Assembly: GCA_937967505.1 (NCBI GenBank) | Contig: CALCJM010000044.1 | Coordinates: forward strand, 1-60,981 | DNA from: an uncultured Pirellulaceae bacterium | Lineage (GTDB): Bacteria; Planctomycetota; Planctomycetia; Pirellulales; Pirellulaceae | Direction: 5' to 3' | Length of the DNA stretch: 60,981 nucleotides | Shown here: piece after piece, positions 7,670 to 17,506 of the stretch | Layout of the letters: the number at the start of each line of letters is the position of its first letter | Numbering within the stretch: the stretch's first letter is position 1 | Notes under the pieces: model-generated | What the model was told of the DNA's origin: nothing | Database searches by the model: none | The model's input: only the letters and a program-made list of their open reading frames with translations | Translations under genes and position numbers: made by a program

Positions 7670-9808
7670 TCAACCGTTCTTCGATTCGGTGACAGGTTTT
7701 TCATCCGTCCCCACATCAGGACCTTGGGCATCTCCCGTCGAACCACTGGAACTACCATTGGAGGCCGATCCGTTGGTGGAAGCCTTTTCACTGTACTTCA
7801 CGATTCGTTTCGCATTGCTGTCCTTGCGTTGCTGATGCAGTGATGGACCGATCAGCGCCGCAATTTCATGACGGTCGAGCTCCTCTTCCTTCAACAGGTT
7901 TTCTGTCAGTTTTTCCAGTTCTTCACGGTATTTGGTCAACAGTGCATTGGCATCGCTGGCAGCTTTCTCCAGCAACAAATGCACTTCTTCGTCGATTACT
8001 TCCATCGTGTGTTCGCTGAACTGGCGGCTCTTGTGCATTTCACGCCCGAGAAACGGATCTTCGTCGCTCATTTTGTAACTGACCGGGCCCAGTTTTTCGC
8101 TCATTCCCCAATGCGTCACCATCCGCCGCGCCATTGAGGTGGCCCGTTCTAGATCGTTTTCCGCTCCAACGGTCAGCTCTTTGTAGATCATCCACTCTGC
8201 CGCCCGGCCAGCCATCAGCATCACCAGATGCTCATTCAGTTCCTGCCGGGACATACTCACCCGATCTTCATCAGGGACAATCTGCGTTACCCCCAGTGCC
8301 CGACCACGCGGAATGATTGTCACTTTGTGAACCGGCGGCGAAAGCTCCTGATACCATGCAGCCAGAGTATGACCGACCTCGTGATAGGCCGTGCGCTCTT
8401 TCTCTTCGATGGTCATCGCTTCTTCCCGCGCCGCCCCCATCAGGACTTTGTCATGGGCGTAATAAAAATCGCTCATTTCGACCTGGGTTTTATTATGCCG
8501 CCCGGCCCACAACGCGGCCTCGTTTACCAAATTTTGAATGTCGGCCCCCGTCATTCCGGCGGTGGCCTGAGCCATCACATCCAGATCGACATCCGGCCCC
8601 AGTGGGACTTCTCGAACATGCACCTTGAAAATCTCGAAACGTCCCTTTTTGGTGGGACGCGAAACAGTCACGTGCCGGTCGAAACGCCCGGGACGCAGCA
8701 GCGCGGGATCCAAAATATCCGGTCGATTGGTTGCGGCCACCACAATTACCGAATCCGCTTTGTCAAAACCATCCATCTCGCCCAAGATCTGATTCAACGT
8801 TTGCTCACGTTCGTCGTGTCCTCCACCCAGCCCGGCACCGCGCTGGCGACCGACGGCATCGACTTCATCAATAAAGATAATCGCCGGAGCCTGGCCTTTT
8901 GCCGTGGCGAACAAATCGCGCACGCGACTGGCACCAACACCGACAAACATTTGAATAAATTCACTGCCGTTGACGCTGAAGAATGGCACTCCCGCTTCGC
9001 CAGCGACCGCTCGCGCCAGCAAGGTCTTGCCGGTTCCGGGAGGACCATTGAGCAGCACACCTTTGGGCACTCGCCCCCCCAATCTCTGGAATTTTGTCGG
9101 ATCTTGGAGATATTCGACAATCTCCATCAAATCCGCTTTCACATTTTCTAGGCCGGCAACATCCTTGAAGGTCACGGGATGGTCAGAAGCTTCGTACTCT
9201 TTGGCGGGGCTTTTGGTGAAACTGGACAGAAACCCACCGCCGCCCATCATTGGATTTTGGGAACGCCGGAGACTGAACAGCATGAACAACAGAATGCCCA
9301 AAAACAGCATCGTGAACAACGCTGAAGTCAGGCTGACCCACTCGCTGTTGGAACTGACGTGCGTGTTTACCCCCTTGGCCCTCAGCTTGTTAACCAGTTC
9401 GTTGATGCCCTGATCGCTGGGCGGCAACTGGACGGTGAATTCGCGACCGAGCTTGGTGCCGGGTTTCTGGGCCACCCATTGGTCATTTGCATCCTTGATT
9501 GGTTCGGCCTCTGGCGGCGTAATAAAGGTACCTTTGGCTTTGAAGCCGTCCATAATTTCAACTGATGCAATGTTGGTTGAAATGGGATTCTTGTCGGCAT
9601 CAAAGATCTGTTTCCCGTTAAAGTCCTTACCGTCAATCAGATTTTCGAAGTACGAATAACCGATCCTAGACTGGGCTGGTGAGAACATCAGAAACATCAT
9701 CAGCCCCACAAACAGAATCAGCAACAAGGGCAGCCACGGATTCCAAGCTCGCTGAGGCCTTGGTTTTTTGTCGGGGCCATTTTCGAGATTGGTATTATTG
9801 TCGTCCAT
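7670..9808 (-). CDS. ftsH: ATP-dependent zinc metalloprotease FtsH
   Basis: A 712-residue membrane AAA+ protease that degrades misfolded membrane proteins and regulatory substrates. Features in order: first span about 25-43, periplasmic domain, second span about 160-180 ([16 protein letters not shown]), AAA domain with Walker A GPPGTGKT (255-262), pore loop FVGVGA, Walker [10 protein letters not shown] (310-318), second region of homology with [18 protein letters not shown], and the zinc site HEVGH (476-480). The C-terminus is extended by a Ser/Gly/Thr-rich tail of about 60 residues. The periplasmic domain contains a glycine-poor insert ([20 protein letters not shown]) longer than in E. coli FtsH, as is common in planctomycete paralogues. 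It is followed directly by the DUF1570 gene. The call is certain; which paralogue it is cannot be told here. Confidence 0.97.
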   Translation of the reverse strand: MDDNNTNLENGPDKKPRPQRAWNPWLPLLLILFVGLMMFLMFSPAQSRIGYSYFENLIDGKDFNGKQIFDADKNPISTNIASVEIMDGFKAKGTFITPPEAEPIKDANDQWVAQKPGTKLGREFTVQLPPSDQGINELVNKLRAKGVNTHVSSNSEWVSLTSALFTMLFLGILLFMLFSLRRSQNPMMGGGGFLSSFTKSPAKEYEASDHPVTFKDVAGLENVKADLMEIVEYLQDPTKFQRLGGRVPKGVLLNGPPGTGKTLLARAVAGEAGVPFFSVNGSEFIQMFVGVGASRVRDLFATAKGQAPAIIFIDEVDAVGRQRGAGLGGGHDEREQTLNQILGEMDGFDKADSVIVVAATNRPDILDPALLRPGRFDRHVTVSRPTKKGRFEIFKVHVREVPLGPDVDLDVMAQATAGMTGADIQNLVNEAALWAGRHNKTQVEMSDFYYAHDKVLMGAAREEAMTIEEKERTAYHEVGHTLAAWYQELSPPVHKVTIIPRGRALGVTQIVPDEDRVSMSRQELNEHLVMLMAGRAAEWMIYKELTVGAENDLERATSMARRMVTHWGMSEKLGPVSYKMSDEDPFLGREMHKSRQFSEHTMEVIDEEVHLLLEKAASDANALLTKYREELEKLTENLLKEEELDRHEIAALIGPSLHQQRKDSNAKRIVKYSEKASTNGSASNGSSSGSTGDAQGPDVGTDEKPVTESKNG

Positions 9809-9981
9809 TGATTTCCATTAGTAATCTGGTGAGCCTCAAACGGGTGGCACGTCGTTGGGTCAGGCTCGATCTGTCATTCATCCTCAAATACACCCGTGAT
9901 CTTCTATTGTAGACAACTTTCCCCGTTTTGATAATGTCGCCTCCACGGATCGAACCTGACAGGCAACCGAGCGGTAATTTC

Positions 9982-10809
9982 TTACCCAAACACCAAGAAA
10001 TACCCCAACGCAAAGAGCGCCGCATCAACAATCAGATGACTGATCCACGGATAAAGCAATTTTCCCGTATGCCGATACAGCCACGCCCACACGACGCCTC
10101 CGATCGCCACTCCCGCCGAAAACAACCACGTCAATGGGGATCCCCAACCAAAAAAGGTTGCCAGCAATATGACGTGATGAGCCATAAACCCGAGGCTGGA
10201 CAGCACAATGGCCAGATAATCCGGCAAATAATCACGCAGCCTGATGAATACGAACCACCGCCAGTAGTATTCCTCCAGGTAGCTGTGGATCAATGCATAA
10301 AATACGCCCAACGCCACAAAACGCCACGGCGTATCCAGATTTACCCCCGAGACTTTTTGGCGAACGGTCTCCAGAAACGCCGCCTCGATCCACCCCGTAC
10401 GCTCCAGCAACCAGTACCCTGCAAATATGCTGGCCGCCACAAACAACCCAAACCAGACGGACACCAACCAACCGGTCCTCGGCATGGGCGTTTTCGATTT
10501 CTCCAATCGCTCACCTGTCGTTTCTTTCCGGTCTGCTCCATCTGCCGCATCGATCACCGACGCGGCGCCAGCCAGCAATTCCGGATGCCGCCATCCCGGA
10601 ATTAAGGCAGGCAGCGTCTGGCGATACCAGCACCAACTAAAAACAAGCGGGAACGCGAACTGAATCAACTTCAAAACCGAATAGGCTGACTGCTGAGCGG
10701 CCGCTCCCCGGTTTTCCAACAGCACGAAATAAACCCACGTCAATAATGTCGGAAACAGCATGGCAAACGCAATTGCCGCGATAGTGAAATAACGTCTTTT
10801 AACTGACAT
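9982..10809 (-). CDS. CPBP family intramembrane metalloprotease
   Basis: A 275-residue polytopic membrane protein. Hydrophobic segments occur near residues 8-28, 42-63, 122-138, 155-175 and beyond. The diagnostic CPBP/Abi motifs are present: LEEYYWRWF (EExxxR, about residues 173-181) and, further on, FMAHHVILLATFF, with the histidines of motif 2, then a terminal GWISHLIVDAALF-like motif 3 (YPWISHLIVDA). Family members include CAAX-processing enzymes and bacteriocin self-immunity proteins, so the substrate cannot be assigned. It lies between ftsH and the aminotransferase on the same strand; the spacings (172 and 51 bases) allow but do not prove co-transcription. Confidence 0.85.
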   Translation of the reverse strand: MSVKRRYFTIAAIAFAMLFPTLLTWVYFVLLENRGAAAQQSAYSVLKLIQFAFPLVFSWCWYRQTLPALIPGWRHPELLAGAASVIDAADGADRKETTGERLEKSKTPMPRTGWLVSVWFGLFVAASIFAGYWLLERTGWIEAAFLETVRQKVSGVNLDTPWRFVALGVFYALIHSYLEEYYWRWFVFIRLRDYLPDYLAIVLSSLGFMAHHVILLATFFGWGSPLTWLFSAGVAIGGVVWAWLYRHTGKLLYPWISHLIVDAALFALGYFLVFG

Positions 10810-10860
10810 GCCGGCGTTAACGCAGTGTGAGGCAGGGCGGGGTATAACAAGAAGGCAATG

Positions 10861-12129
10861 TTAACTGATCAGATACTTTTCTGCACGGCCAAGTGTTTCG
10901 ATCAGTCGCTCAATCTGGCGATCTTCACACAATAAAACCGGGTGATGTAACACCATCGTTGCCGCAGCCGCAGCCCGGGCATGCCCTAGATCTCCAACCC
11001 GCCGACAACGCCTGTTGCTCCGTTTGACAAACCCACGAAACCCCTCTGCCAGCGCAACCCCCTCAGCCTGAATCACGGCCAAAAAATCAGTGCGACTAAA
11101 AGGTGCATCCTCTCCAACTCGAATCGGCAACTTATAGAACGATGGCAGCAAGCCACCAGAAACATCGGCCTCCTCCAGCCCACTGAGCTGTGTCAAGGCC
11201 GCCAGAGCCGCAATCATCTTACGCGCCGCAGCCAACCTTCTTCGGTTGGCATTTTCGAGATTTGCCAGTTGAGGCAACAGCAGGGCTGCTTGGATTTGCG
11301 AAAATGGAAACGCGTCGTTACCGCGATGCGCAAAAATTTTGGCGCGTTGCAGTATGCCTTGGTCGTTACACAATAGCGCTCCGCCCCGTCCGGCGGACAG
11401 CGGCTTACTGCCACCGAAGCTTAACGATACCACATCGCCAAAAGTGCCCAACATCCGACCGCCCAACATGGCCCCAGGTGCCTGACACAGATCTTCGACC
11501 ACTTTAACACCGGCATCTCTGGCTATCGCAGCGATCGAATTGATGTCGGCGATTTCACCATGCAGATGCGACACCAACACAGCGGAGATGTTTGCCGATG
11601 TCGATGCGGAAAGCGCGATGCTGACTTGCGCCGGGTCCATGGTCCAACGATTCGGTAGCACATCGACCAGTACCGGCCGCGCTCCGATCGCTTCAATGGC
11701 CCGGAAGTTCCCGGGAAAGTCATAGGCCGCCAGAATCACTTCGTCGCCCGCCTTGACCCCGCAGCCGCGCAGCGCCAGTTCTACCGCCACGGTCCCGCTA
11801 CAGCACAACAGCGCGTGTTCCAGCCTCCACATCTGCTGAAGTGCGGCCCGGGTTTGTGTCAACAATGCACCCTCATACAGCCCCCACTGCCCGCTGGTCA
11901 GCGCGTCGTTGACCGAAGACAAAATTGACGCATCCGCCACCGGCCACGCGGGCGGTCCGTCAGGAAACGCCGGAGTTCCACCATCAATTTTTAGTCGTTG
12001 ACTCAAATTACCTGCCGACCGAAACAGAATTGAAAATCTTTCCCCACCAGTAGCAACCTCCCTCCAAGAGATTGATTGGGCAACTCTCTCTGCTGGATAG
12101 TGACCTACCGATGCCCGCGCGGGATTCAT
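10861..12129 (-). CDS. DegT/DnrJ/EryC1/StrS family PLP aminotransferase
   Basis: A protein of about 422 residues of the sugar aminotransferase fold. Visible elements: CSGTVAVELALRGCGVKAGDEV (cofactor phosphate-binding region), YDFPGNFRAIEAIGARPVLVDV, VSHLHGEIADI, VVEDLCQAPGA (the Asp that pairs with the pyridine nitrogen), and SFGGSKPLSAGRGGAL with the Schiff-base lysine at about residue 240. Such enzymes transaminate nucleotide-linked keto sugars, or act as dehydratases, in polysaccharide and natural-product pathways. No nucleotide-sugar enzymes are adjacent, so the substrate is open. The frame is open to 12210, but that would overlap the divergent gene's leader; ATG at 12129 is my choice. 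It is divergent from the G3E GTPase with a 139-base shared promoter region. Confidence 0.85.
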   Translation of the reverse strand: MNPARASVGHYPAERVAQSISWREVATGGERFSILFRSAGNLSQRLKIDGGTPAFPDGPPAWPVADASILSSVNDALTSGQWGLYEGALLTQTRAALQQMWRLEHALLCCSGTVAVELALRGCGVKAGDEVILAAYDFPGNFRAIEAIGARPVLVDVLPNRWTMDPAQVSIALSASTSANISAVLVSHLHGEIADINSIAAIARDAGVKVVEDLCQAPGAMLGGRMLGTFGDVVSLSFGGSKPLSAGRGGALLCNDQGILQRAKIFAHRGNDAFPFSQIQAALLLPQLANLENANRRRLAAARKMIAALAALTQLSGLEEADVSGGLLPSFYKLPIRVGEDAPFSRTDFLAVIQAEGVALAEGFRGFVKRSNRRCRRVGDLGHARAAAAATMVLHHPVLLCEDRQIERLIETLGRAEKYLIS

Positions 12130-12268
12130 ACAGTATACTTTGCAAACGCGAAACAACCTACGCCCATCGGCGCGGCAGCAACCCTCCTTGAGAGACGGTA
12201 GACCTGACAATCAGCGTCCCTCCTGTTGCCGCCGTGGCCACGACGCTGTGCAGCCCCGGCAAACTCAC

Positions 12269-13378
12269 ATGAAAAAAATACGATTCCTGATGATTGGCGG
12301 CTTTTTGGGCGCTGGTAAGACAACCACGATTGGGAAACTGGCGGCCCACTACGTCGCAACGGGAAACAACGTGGCCCTAGTGACCAATGATCAAGCCTAC
12401 GATTTGGTCGATACACATACGCTGCGCGCTCAAGGGTTCGACGTGGGAGAAGTCCCCGGGGCGTGCTTCTGTTGTAAGTTCGATGATCTGGTAGACACCA
12501 TCACGGGACTGGCTACCGACCCCGACAAACTTCCCGACATCGTGATCGCCGAACCGGTTGGCAGCTGCACCGATCTGGTCGCGACCGTCGCCGAACCAAT
12601 GGCTGAGCTTTTTGGAGACCGGTTTGAGGTCGGTCCCATGATCGTGCTGCTCAAACCCGAACACGGGCGCAAGATCCTGACCGAATCGTCCGGAAAAGGA
12701 TTTTCACCAAAGGCCGAGTACATCTTTCTGAAACAGCTGGAAGAGGCCGATGCCATTGTCGTCAACAAGGCCGACAAGATTTCCGAATCCGGACAACAGC
12801 TGCTATTGAACCAGATCACCACGCGCTTCCCGGGTGTGCCGGCGATTTGTGCAAGTGCGACGACCGAGACCAATTTCGACGCCGTCATCGACCTGACCAA
12901 ACTCCCTCGCCGTCAACGCACGGCGATGATGGACGTGGACTACGAAGTTTATGCTCAAGGTGAGGCTGAATTGGGCTGGCTGAATTGCCAAGTGAAGGCC
13001 AAATCCAGCGCCCCCACGCAGCAATTTTGGTTGGACAATTTGGTCGTCGCCTTGGTCTCGGGCATCGGACAGTTACTGGACGATGCCGGCTGCGAGATAG
13101 CGCACTTGAAAGTTCTGGGCCAAACGCTCTCCAGCGCCGCGGTCGCCAACCGCGTTGCCTCCAATTCGGAAACCGACCTGAGTCTTGCCAGTGAGATACA
13201 AACGTCGTCAGCAGATTTACTGGTCAACGCGCGCGTTGCCGCCAGCCCGGACCAACTGTCTCAAATCGTGACCTCCGTCACCAACCGTTTGGCCGTCGAG
13301 CAAGATGTTTCTCTGGTGATAGAAAACATTCAATCCTTCCGCCCCGGCAAACCTGAACCCACGCACCGACAACGATAG
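12269..13378 (+). CDS. G3E family (CobW-type) P-loop GTPase, putative metal chaperone
   Basis: A 369-residue protein. The start MKKIRFLMIGGFLGAGKTTT carries Walker A (GxxGxGKTT, residues 11-19). The metal-binding CxCC motif lies within GACFCCKFDDL (about 65-70), followed by IVIAEPVGSC and the guanine-specificity motif VNKADK. The C-terminal part (about 230-360) is diverged from the usual CobW C-terminal domain. G3E GTPases deliver or handle metals such as Zn, Co or Ni; the client here is unknown. The frame is open upstream to 12140, but the ATG at 12269 starts exactly at the canonical family N-terminus. It is divergently paired with the aminotransferase gene. Confidence 0.88.
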   Translation: MKKIRFLMIGGFLGAGKTTTIGKLAAHYVATGNNVALVTNDQAYDLVDTHTLRAQGFDVGEVPGACFCCKFDDLVDTITGLATDPDKLPDIVIAEPVGSCTDLVATVAEPMAELFGDRFEVGPMIVLLKPEHGRKILTESSGKGFSPKAEYIFLKQLEEADAIVVNKADKISESGQQLLLNQITTRFPGVPAICASATTETNFDAVIDLTKLPRRQRTAMMDVDYEVYAQGEAELGWLNCQVKAKSSAPTQQFWLDNLVVALVSGIGQLLDDAGCEIAHLKVLGQTLSSAAVANRVASNSETDLSLASEIQTSSADLLVNARVAASPDQLSQIVTSVTNRLAVEQDVSLVIENIQSFRPGKPEPTHRQR

Positions 13379-13638
13379 ACGACCAATCTGGCAACGCGTC
13401 GTGCCAGCATCCCGATCGCCAAACCAAGAACTGCAATCGAGAGCCAGTCTGCCGACGGCACACGCTGCCAGCATGTTTTATGCTGAACGCCTTCTGATGG
13501 CGAATGTACATTTTGTTACATCCCGGTAATTGCTGATTGCCTATAATGTCTCGTCCCGCCTGAAATCTTTTGGCTTATGGTTGGCCACAATTTTTTCTCC
13601 ATCTCCCAAAAACTCCATCAGTGAGAAACGAGCCCAAC

Positions 13639-14871
13639 ATGTTTCATTGCAAATCAAGACTCAGTATCGCCTTGCACCGCTTTCATTTCGTCATTGCAAC
13701 TAGCGTGGTCACGACCTGCCTCCTGCTGGCGTCCCACCAATGCCACGCGGACACGTTATACGTGGGGACCAATGGAAATAACACGCGCTCACGATCCCAG
13801 GTTCAAAATCGCTCCACACCATGGCAAACGATTCAGCGCGCCGTCAATGCTGCCAATCCGGGTGACTCGATCGTTGTTTTGGCGGGCAACTACTTCGAAC
13901 GCGTGCGTCTCAATCGCAGCGGACGACGCGGTCAAGAAATCGAATTGCGATCCGAAATTCGCGAAGGAGCGCGACTGGTCGGTGATATTTCTGCCGAAGA
14001 TCAAAGCTATATCACGATCAGTGATTTCGATGTCAGTAACTTCAGCCAAACGGGCCAGACCAAAGGGATCAGTTTCGTACGGTCCCACCATGTCACCGTG
14101 CGAAACTGTCGCGTTCGGGATTGTTGGGGCGGTGGAATTGGGTTTGATCAATCCGACTGGATTCTTTGCGAATGGAATATCGTCCATGGAAATGCCTTCA
14201 ACGACCCCAACCAACACAGCGGCATCTCGGTCTACCAACCACAGTACCGTGACTCCGACAGCCGGCCATTTGGCATCGTCATTCGGAACAACACGTCCTT
14301 CAACAATCGCAACCTTGTGAACAACGTCGATTTTGGTCGCCCCACCGACGGCAACGGAATTGTTGTCGATGACTTCTTCAATCTGCAAACGGGTGGAAAC
14401 GGTGTTGCCTACGACCGGATTACCGTGATTGAAAATAACTTGTGCTTCGACAATGGTGGTCAAGGGGTCCATTGCTTCCAAAGTCAAAACGTTCGCATTC
14501 GCAATAACACCTGCATGAATAACCTTGCCAGTTTTGATTTTGGCGGCGAGATCACGCTGTCACAATCCAGGCGCGTTTACGTTTACAACAACCTGCTGGT
14601 TTCGTCACCCGGCAAATTCGCTGCCTTTCACTTTGACACAACCGACAGTTTATTCTTCTTCAATCTGTTCGACGGGCCAACGCGCGAGGTTCCCTTCAAC
14701 GGCAGTAATATTGTCGGCGACGCCGGGTTAGTCCCCGGAACTTTTCAGCTTGCCCCATCCAGCCGCGCTCTCAACGCCGGCTTCGACACCGGCGACCACT
14801 TCTTTTTGGACGTGTTTGGGCAAGATCGCACCAACGGCAGACTGGATATCGGTGCACTCGAAAGCCGGTAG
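13639..14871 (+). CDS. secreted right-handed parallel beta-helix protein
   Basis: A 410-residue protein with an N-terminal signal peptide (hydrophobic core VIATSVVTTCLLLA, cleavage near CHADTL). It then has the typical opening LYVGTNGNNT..TPWQTIQRAVNAANPGDSIVVLAGNYFERV seen in DUF1565/pectate-lyase-like beta-helix proteins. Rungs follow, with repeated N-rich turns (VRNCRVRDCWGGGIGF, IRNNTSFNNRNL, IENNLCFDNGGQGVHCF, IRNNTCMNNLAS, VYNNLLVSSPG). The end (ALNAGFDTGDHFFLDVFGQDR..GRLDIGALES) is a recurrent terminus of these proteins. Carbohydrate binding or lyase activity is possible, but no catalytic residues can be named. The ATG at 13639 was chosen because it begins the signal peptide. Confidence 0.85.
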   Translation: MFHCKSRLSIALHRFHFVIATSVVTTCLLLASHQCHADTLYVGTNGNNTRSRSQVQNRSTPWQTIQRAVNAANPGDSIVVLAGNYFERVRLNRSGRRGQEIELRSEIREGARLVGDISAEDQSYITISDFDVSNFSQTGQTKGISFVRSHHVTVRNCRVRDCWGGGIGFDQSDWILCEWNIVHGNAFNDPNQHSGISVYQPQYRDSDSRPFGIVIRNNTSFNNRNLVNNVDFGRPTDGNGIVVDDFFNLQTGGNGVAYDRITVIENNLCFDNGGQGVHCFQSQNVRIRNNTCMNNLASFDFGGEITLSQSRRVYVYNNLLVSSPGKFAAFHFDTTDSLFFFNLFDGPTREVPFNGSNIVGDAGLVPGTFQLAPSSRALNAGFDTGDHFFLDVFGQDRTNGRLDIGALESR

Positions 14872-15351
14872 CATCGGCGGGTAGCCACCGACCAGTCGCA
14901 TCGGCAACCCCGCAACAGTCAAAAGGCAAGCGGAAGTTCGAACGCGGCCCTCACTTTCCCTTGATAAAATTGACGCGTCGGCAAATTGACAAATTGCCCA
15001 TCTTGCCCATTGAGGTTGACGCTAGCGGGCGTTTTTCTGTACTAAGGCGGTCGGCAGTTGAAAGCCTACCGTTGGCGATGCTGCCAGCTGCGCTCCGACG
15101 CTGGCAGCGTCGCCAACGGATGGTAAATTCCTAACTGCCAGTCGCCTAAGTTGTCACGGGGGCGGTGCGCAGCGGTTTCTCCCACCGCATATTTCAGTAT
15201 CGCACGCACCGGCGCGTTCCCTCAACCACCGCTTCCCTCAACCACCGCAAAACCAAACGGTCAATCGTATCCCAGCCCAATGAATGGCTTTTCGGCAAAT
15301 CAACATGCTTCCAGCGCCCCATCACCACCAGGTCGGGTGGAAACCAACGGT
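14872..15351. other. intergenic stretch holding a palindromic element
   Basis: Apart from the 107-bp element at 15043-15149 I see no gene. The frame of the downstream lipase-like gene is open from 15151, but that part has no ribosome binding site or family features. Confidence 0.5.
15043..15149 (-). repeat. 107-bp palindromic MITE-like element, full copy
   Basis: On the minus strand it reads TTAGGCGACTGGCAGTTAGG, then ATTTACCATCCGTTGGCGAC, then the centre GCTGCCAGCGTCGGAGCGCAGCTGGCAGC, split here only by description, then ATCGCCAACGG and AACTGCCGACCGCCTTA. The ends and the CCGTTGGCG / CGCCAACGG arms form nested inverted repeats that could fold as one long hairpin. A same-length copy in the opposite orientation is at 51579-51685, and a shortened one at 3360-3404. 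Confidence 0.8.
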
Positions 15352-17412
15352 ATGCGCGGTTGGTTATCAATGTCGCTGATGCTGATGTTTATATCGTCGT
15401 TGGTTGTTATGGTTGGCTGTCGGGCACTACACCAGAAGAACCTTACCCAACTTCAAAGGGCGCGTCGTGCGGCCGAGATTTTCAGTTACGGCGCTCCTTC
15501 GACGGTGCAAGTAAGATCATTGCGTCGCAACACCGCACTCAACGCCGCATTCAGCCCGGTCACCAAACTGTTTTCCACTCCGCGTCCCTTGAGCGCCCGT
15601 ACCCAATTGCTGCTACGCAGTTACAACCTGGCCGACCGGCTGACAACCGATCCCGACGCCGTCATCGGCTGGTTGCAGGAACTGGTCAAGCAATCACCGC
15701 AAATGGAAGAGGTCAACGCGCTGGCTGAGATCGCCAAATGTCAGGCCGATTGGCATGAGTCCAACGGCAGGCACTCCCGGGCCATGAAGTTAAACGCAAC
15801 GGCGTTGCTGCACGCCCATCAATTTCTGTTCGATTCCAATCTGGACATCAAACGCAATGCCTACGATCCCCAATTTCGGCAGATCTGTGACATTTACAAC
15901 GGCGCACTGGAGTCAATCACCCGCCGCCTGGCTCTCGATGGAGCGATCACAAATGGAAAACTCATCTCCATTGGCGACGGAGATCTAGGATTCGACATGC
16001 AGATTCAGTTCGAAGGACGCTGGCAACACCAGTCCTTCGAGCGCTTCGAACTGGTCAGCGACTACCAAACCGAAGGGATCAAAAATCATTTTCATACCTA
16101 TGGACTGGGCGTGCCTTTGATCGCCGTTGTTGAAAAACGCGACGTGCCCCGGGCCGTTGAAAAATACTACCCACCGTCATTGACCTTACCCATGACCGCA
16201 TTCTGTGAAATCCAACCCGATGGTGACCACACTCGCGCACAACCGCTGGCGGGATCGCAACGTCGATCAGCCATTTTGCGTTTGTACGATCCGCTTGAGA
16301 GAACCACCGCCCGATCGCACGGTCGCAGCGTGCCGCTGGAAAGCGATATTACCACGCCACTGGCCTACCATCTGAAAGACCCGCTGTTAAACGGGCGCGT
16401 GTTGGCAACGGCGACCATTCTGGATTCGTCGTTGGCCGATAAAATCCATGGCCTGTACATGCTGGAGCCGTTTGACCCAACCAAAATCCCTGTGGTGATG
16501 GTGCACGGGCTCTGGTCCAGTCCAGTCACCTGGGCGCAGATGTTCAATGACTTACGGGCGATCCCGGAAATCCATTCCAATTACCAGTTCTGGTTCTACT
16601 CCTATTCCAGCGGCCAGCCGTTTGCCGTTTCCGCCAGCGAAATGCGACGCGACCTGAATAACATCCGCCGCGAATTGGACCCCGGCAACGATTCGAAGGC
16701 TTTGGACCAGATGGTGCTGGTGGGACACAGCATGGGCGGGCTAATTTCCCGGATGCAGGTCATCAGCAGCGGAAATGATTTCTGGAACCTGATCGGAAAC
16801 GGAGACTTTGAGAAACTCACAGGCGATGCCGGGGCGATCCAGCGCCTGCGCGATACGGTCTTCTTTCAGGCCAACCCGGCGATTAAACGAATTGTGACCA
16901 TCGCCACACCTCACCACGGCAGTCAGACCTCCAATGCCACCACACGCTGGTTAAGCCAGAAAATCATTTCGCTTCCCGAGCTATTGGCGCGAGATTTTCA
17001 GTCGCTGGCGTTGCGAAACAAAGACATCATCACCAACCCGCACGTGTTGACGGGCACCAGCGTCGATGCGCTGGCCCCGGCAGCCCCGGTGCTGGTGGCG
17101 ATGGCTGACATCCCGCCCCAGCCACAAACAATATTCCACAACATTATCGGGAAAATCGAAAAGAAGAGCCTTTCGCCGTTTTCGCGCGAGCCCCGGGATC
17201 TTGGTAGCGACGGTGTCGTCTCGGTGAAAAACGCCCAGTTTGAATACGCGCAGACGCAGACCATCGTGCCATCGGAACACGCCACCGTACATACACATCC
17301 AAAATGCATTCTCGAGGTCCGCCGCATCTTGCTACGGCATCTGGTCGAACAGAACCGCATTCGCGCACGGACCATTCCGCAGCTGCCGATCGCCAGCAGC
17401 CCCCAACGGTAG
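15352..17412 (+). CDS. alpha/beta-hydrolase fold lipase-like lipoprotein
   Basis: A protein of about 686 residues. The chosen ATG starts MRGWLSMSLMLMFISSLVVM followed by VGC, a lipoprotein-type signal with lipobox cysteine near residue 23. The frame is open 67 codons upstream without a better start (ATG at 15280 is an alternative). The N-terminal half (about 30-360) is unassigned. The C-terminal half is an alpha/beta hydrolase with PVVMVHGLWSSPVTW (oxyanion region), FWFYSYSSGQP, and the nucleophile elbow VGHSMGGLISRM (serine at about residue 460). Then come TIATPHHGSQTS and, near the end, a conserved histidine context (EHATVHTHP). This matches large PGAP1/lipase-like esterases. Substrate and location (probably membrane-anchored, periplasmic side) are inferred. 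Confidence 0.82.
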   Translation: MRGWLSMSLMLMFISSLVVMVGCRALHQKNLTQLQRARRAAEIFSYGAPSTVQVRSLRRNTALNAAFSPVTKLFSTPRPLSARTQLLLRSYNLADRLTTDPDAVIGWLQELVKQSPQMEEVNALAEIAKCQADWHESNGRHSRAMKLNATALLHAHQFLFDSNLDIKRNAYDPQFRQICDIYNGALESITRRLALDGAITNGKLISIGDGDLGFDMQIQFEGRWQHQSFERFELVSDYQTEGIKNHFHTYGLGVPLIAVVEKRDVPRAVEKYYPPSLTLPMTAFCEIQPDGDHTRAQPLAGSQRRSAILRLYDPLERTTARSHGRSVPLESDITTPLAYHLKDPLLNGRVLATATILDSSLADKIHGLYMLEPFDPTKIPVVMVHGLWSSPVTWAQMFNDLRAIPEIHSNYQFWFYSYSSGQPFAVSASEMRRDLNNIRRELDPGNDSKALDQMVLVGHSMGGLISRMQVISSGNDFWNLIGNGDFEKLTGDAGAIQRLRDTVFFQANPAIKRIVTIATPHHGSQTSNATTRWLSQKIISLPELLARDFQSLALRNKDIITNPHVLTGTSVDALAPAAPVLVAMADIPPQPQTIFHNIIGKIEKKSLSPFSREPRDLGSDGVVSVKNAQFEYAQTQTIVPSEHATVHTHPKCILEVRRILLRHLVEQNRIRARTIPQLPIASSPQR

Positions 17413-17506
17413 GGGCGTTGCCGCACGAAGGAACCTTCGGACAAGAGTGTCCAAACCAAAAACTGCCGGGATGTTTACGTGACTGAGTTGTGCCGAACGT
17501 TGACGG

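Noticed and set aside
8228..9151. 307-codon open frame on the plus strand opposite ftsH
   Set aside because: It is a shadow of the strongly conserved ftsH AAA domain on the other strand, with no family features and no ribosome binding site.
13789..14487. 232-codon minus-strand frame opposite the beta-helix protein
   Set aside because: Shadow of the plus-strand gene, which has a signal peptide and repeated beta-helix rungs.
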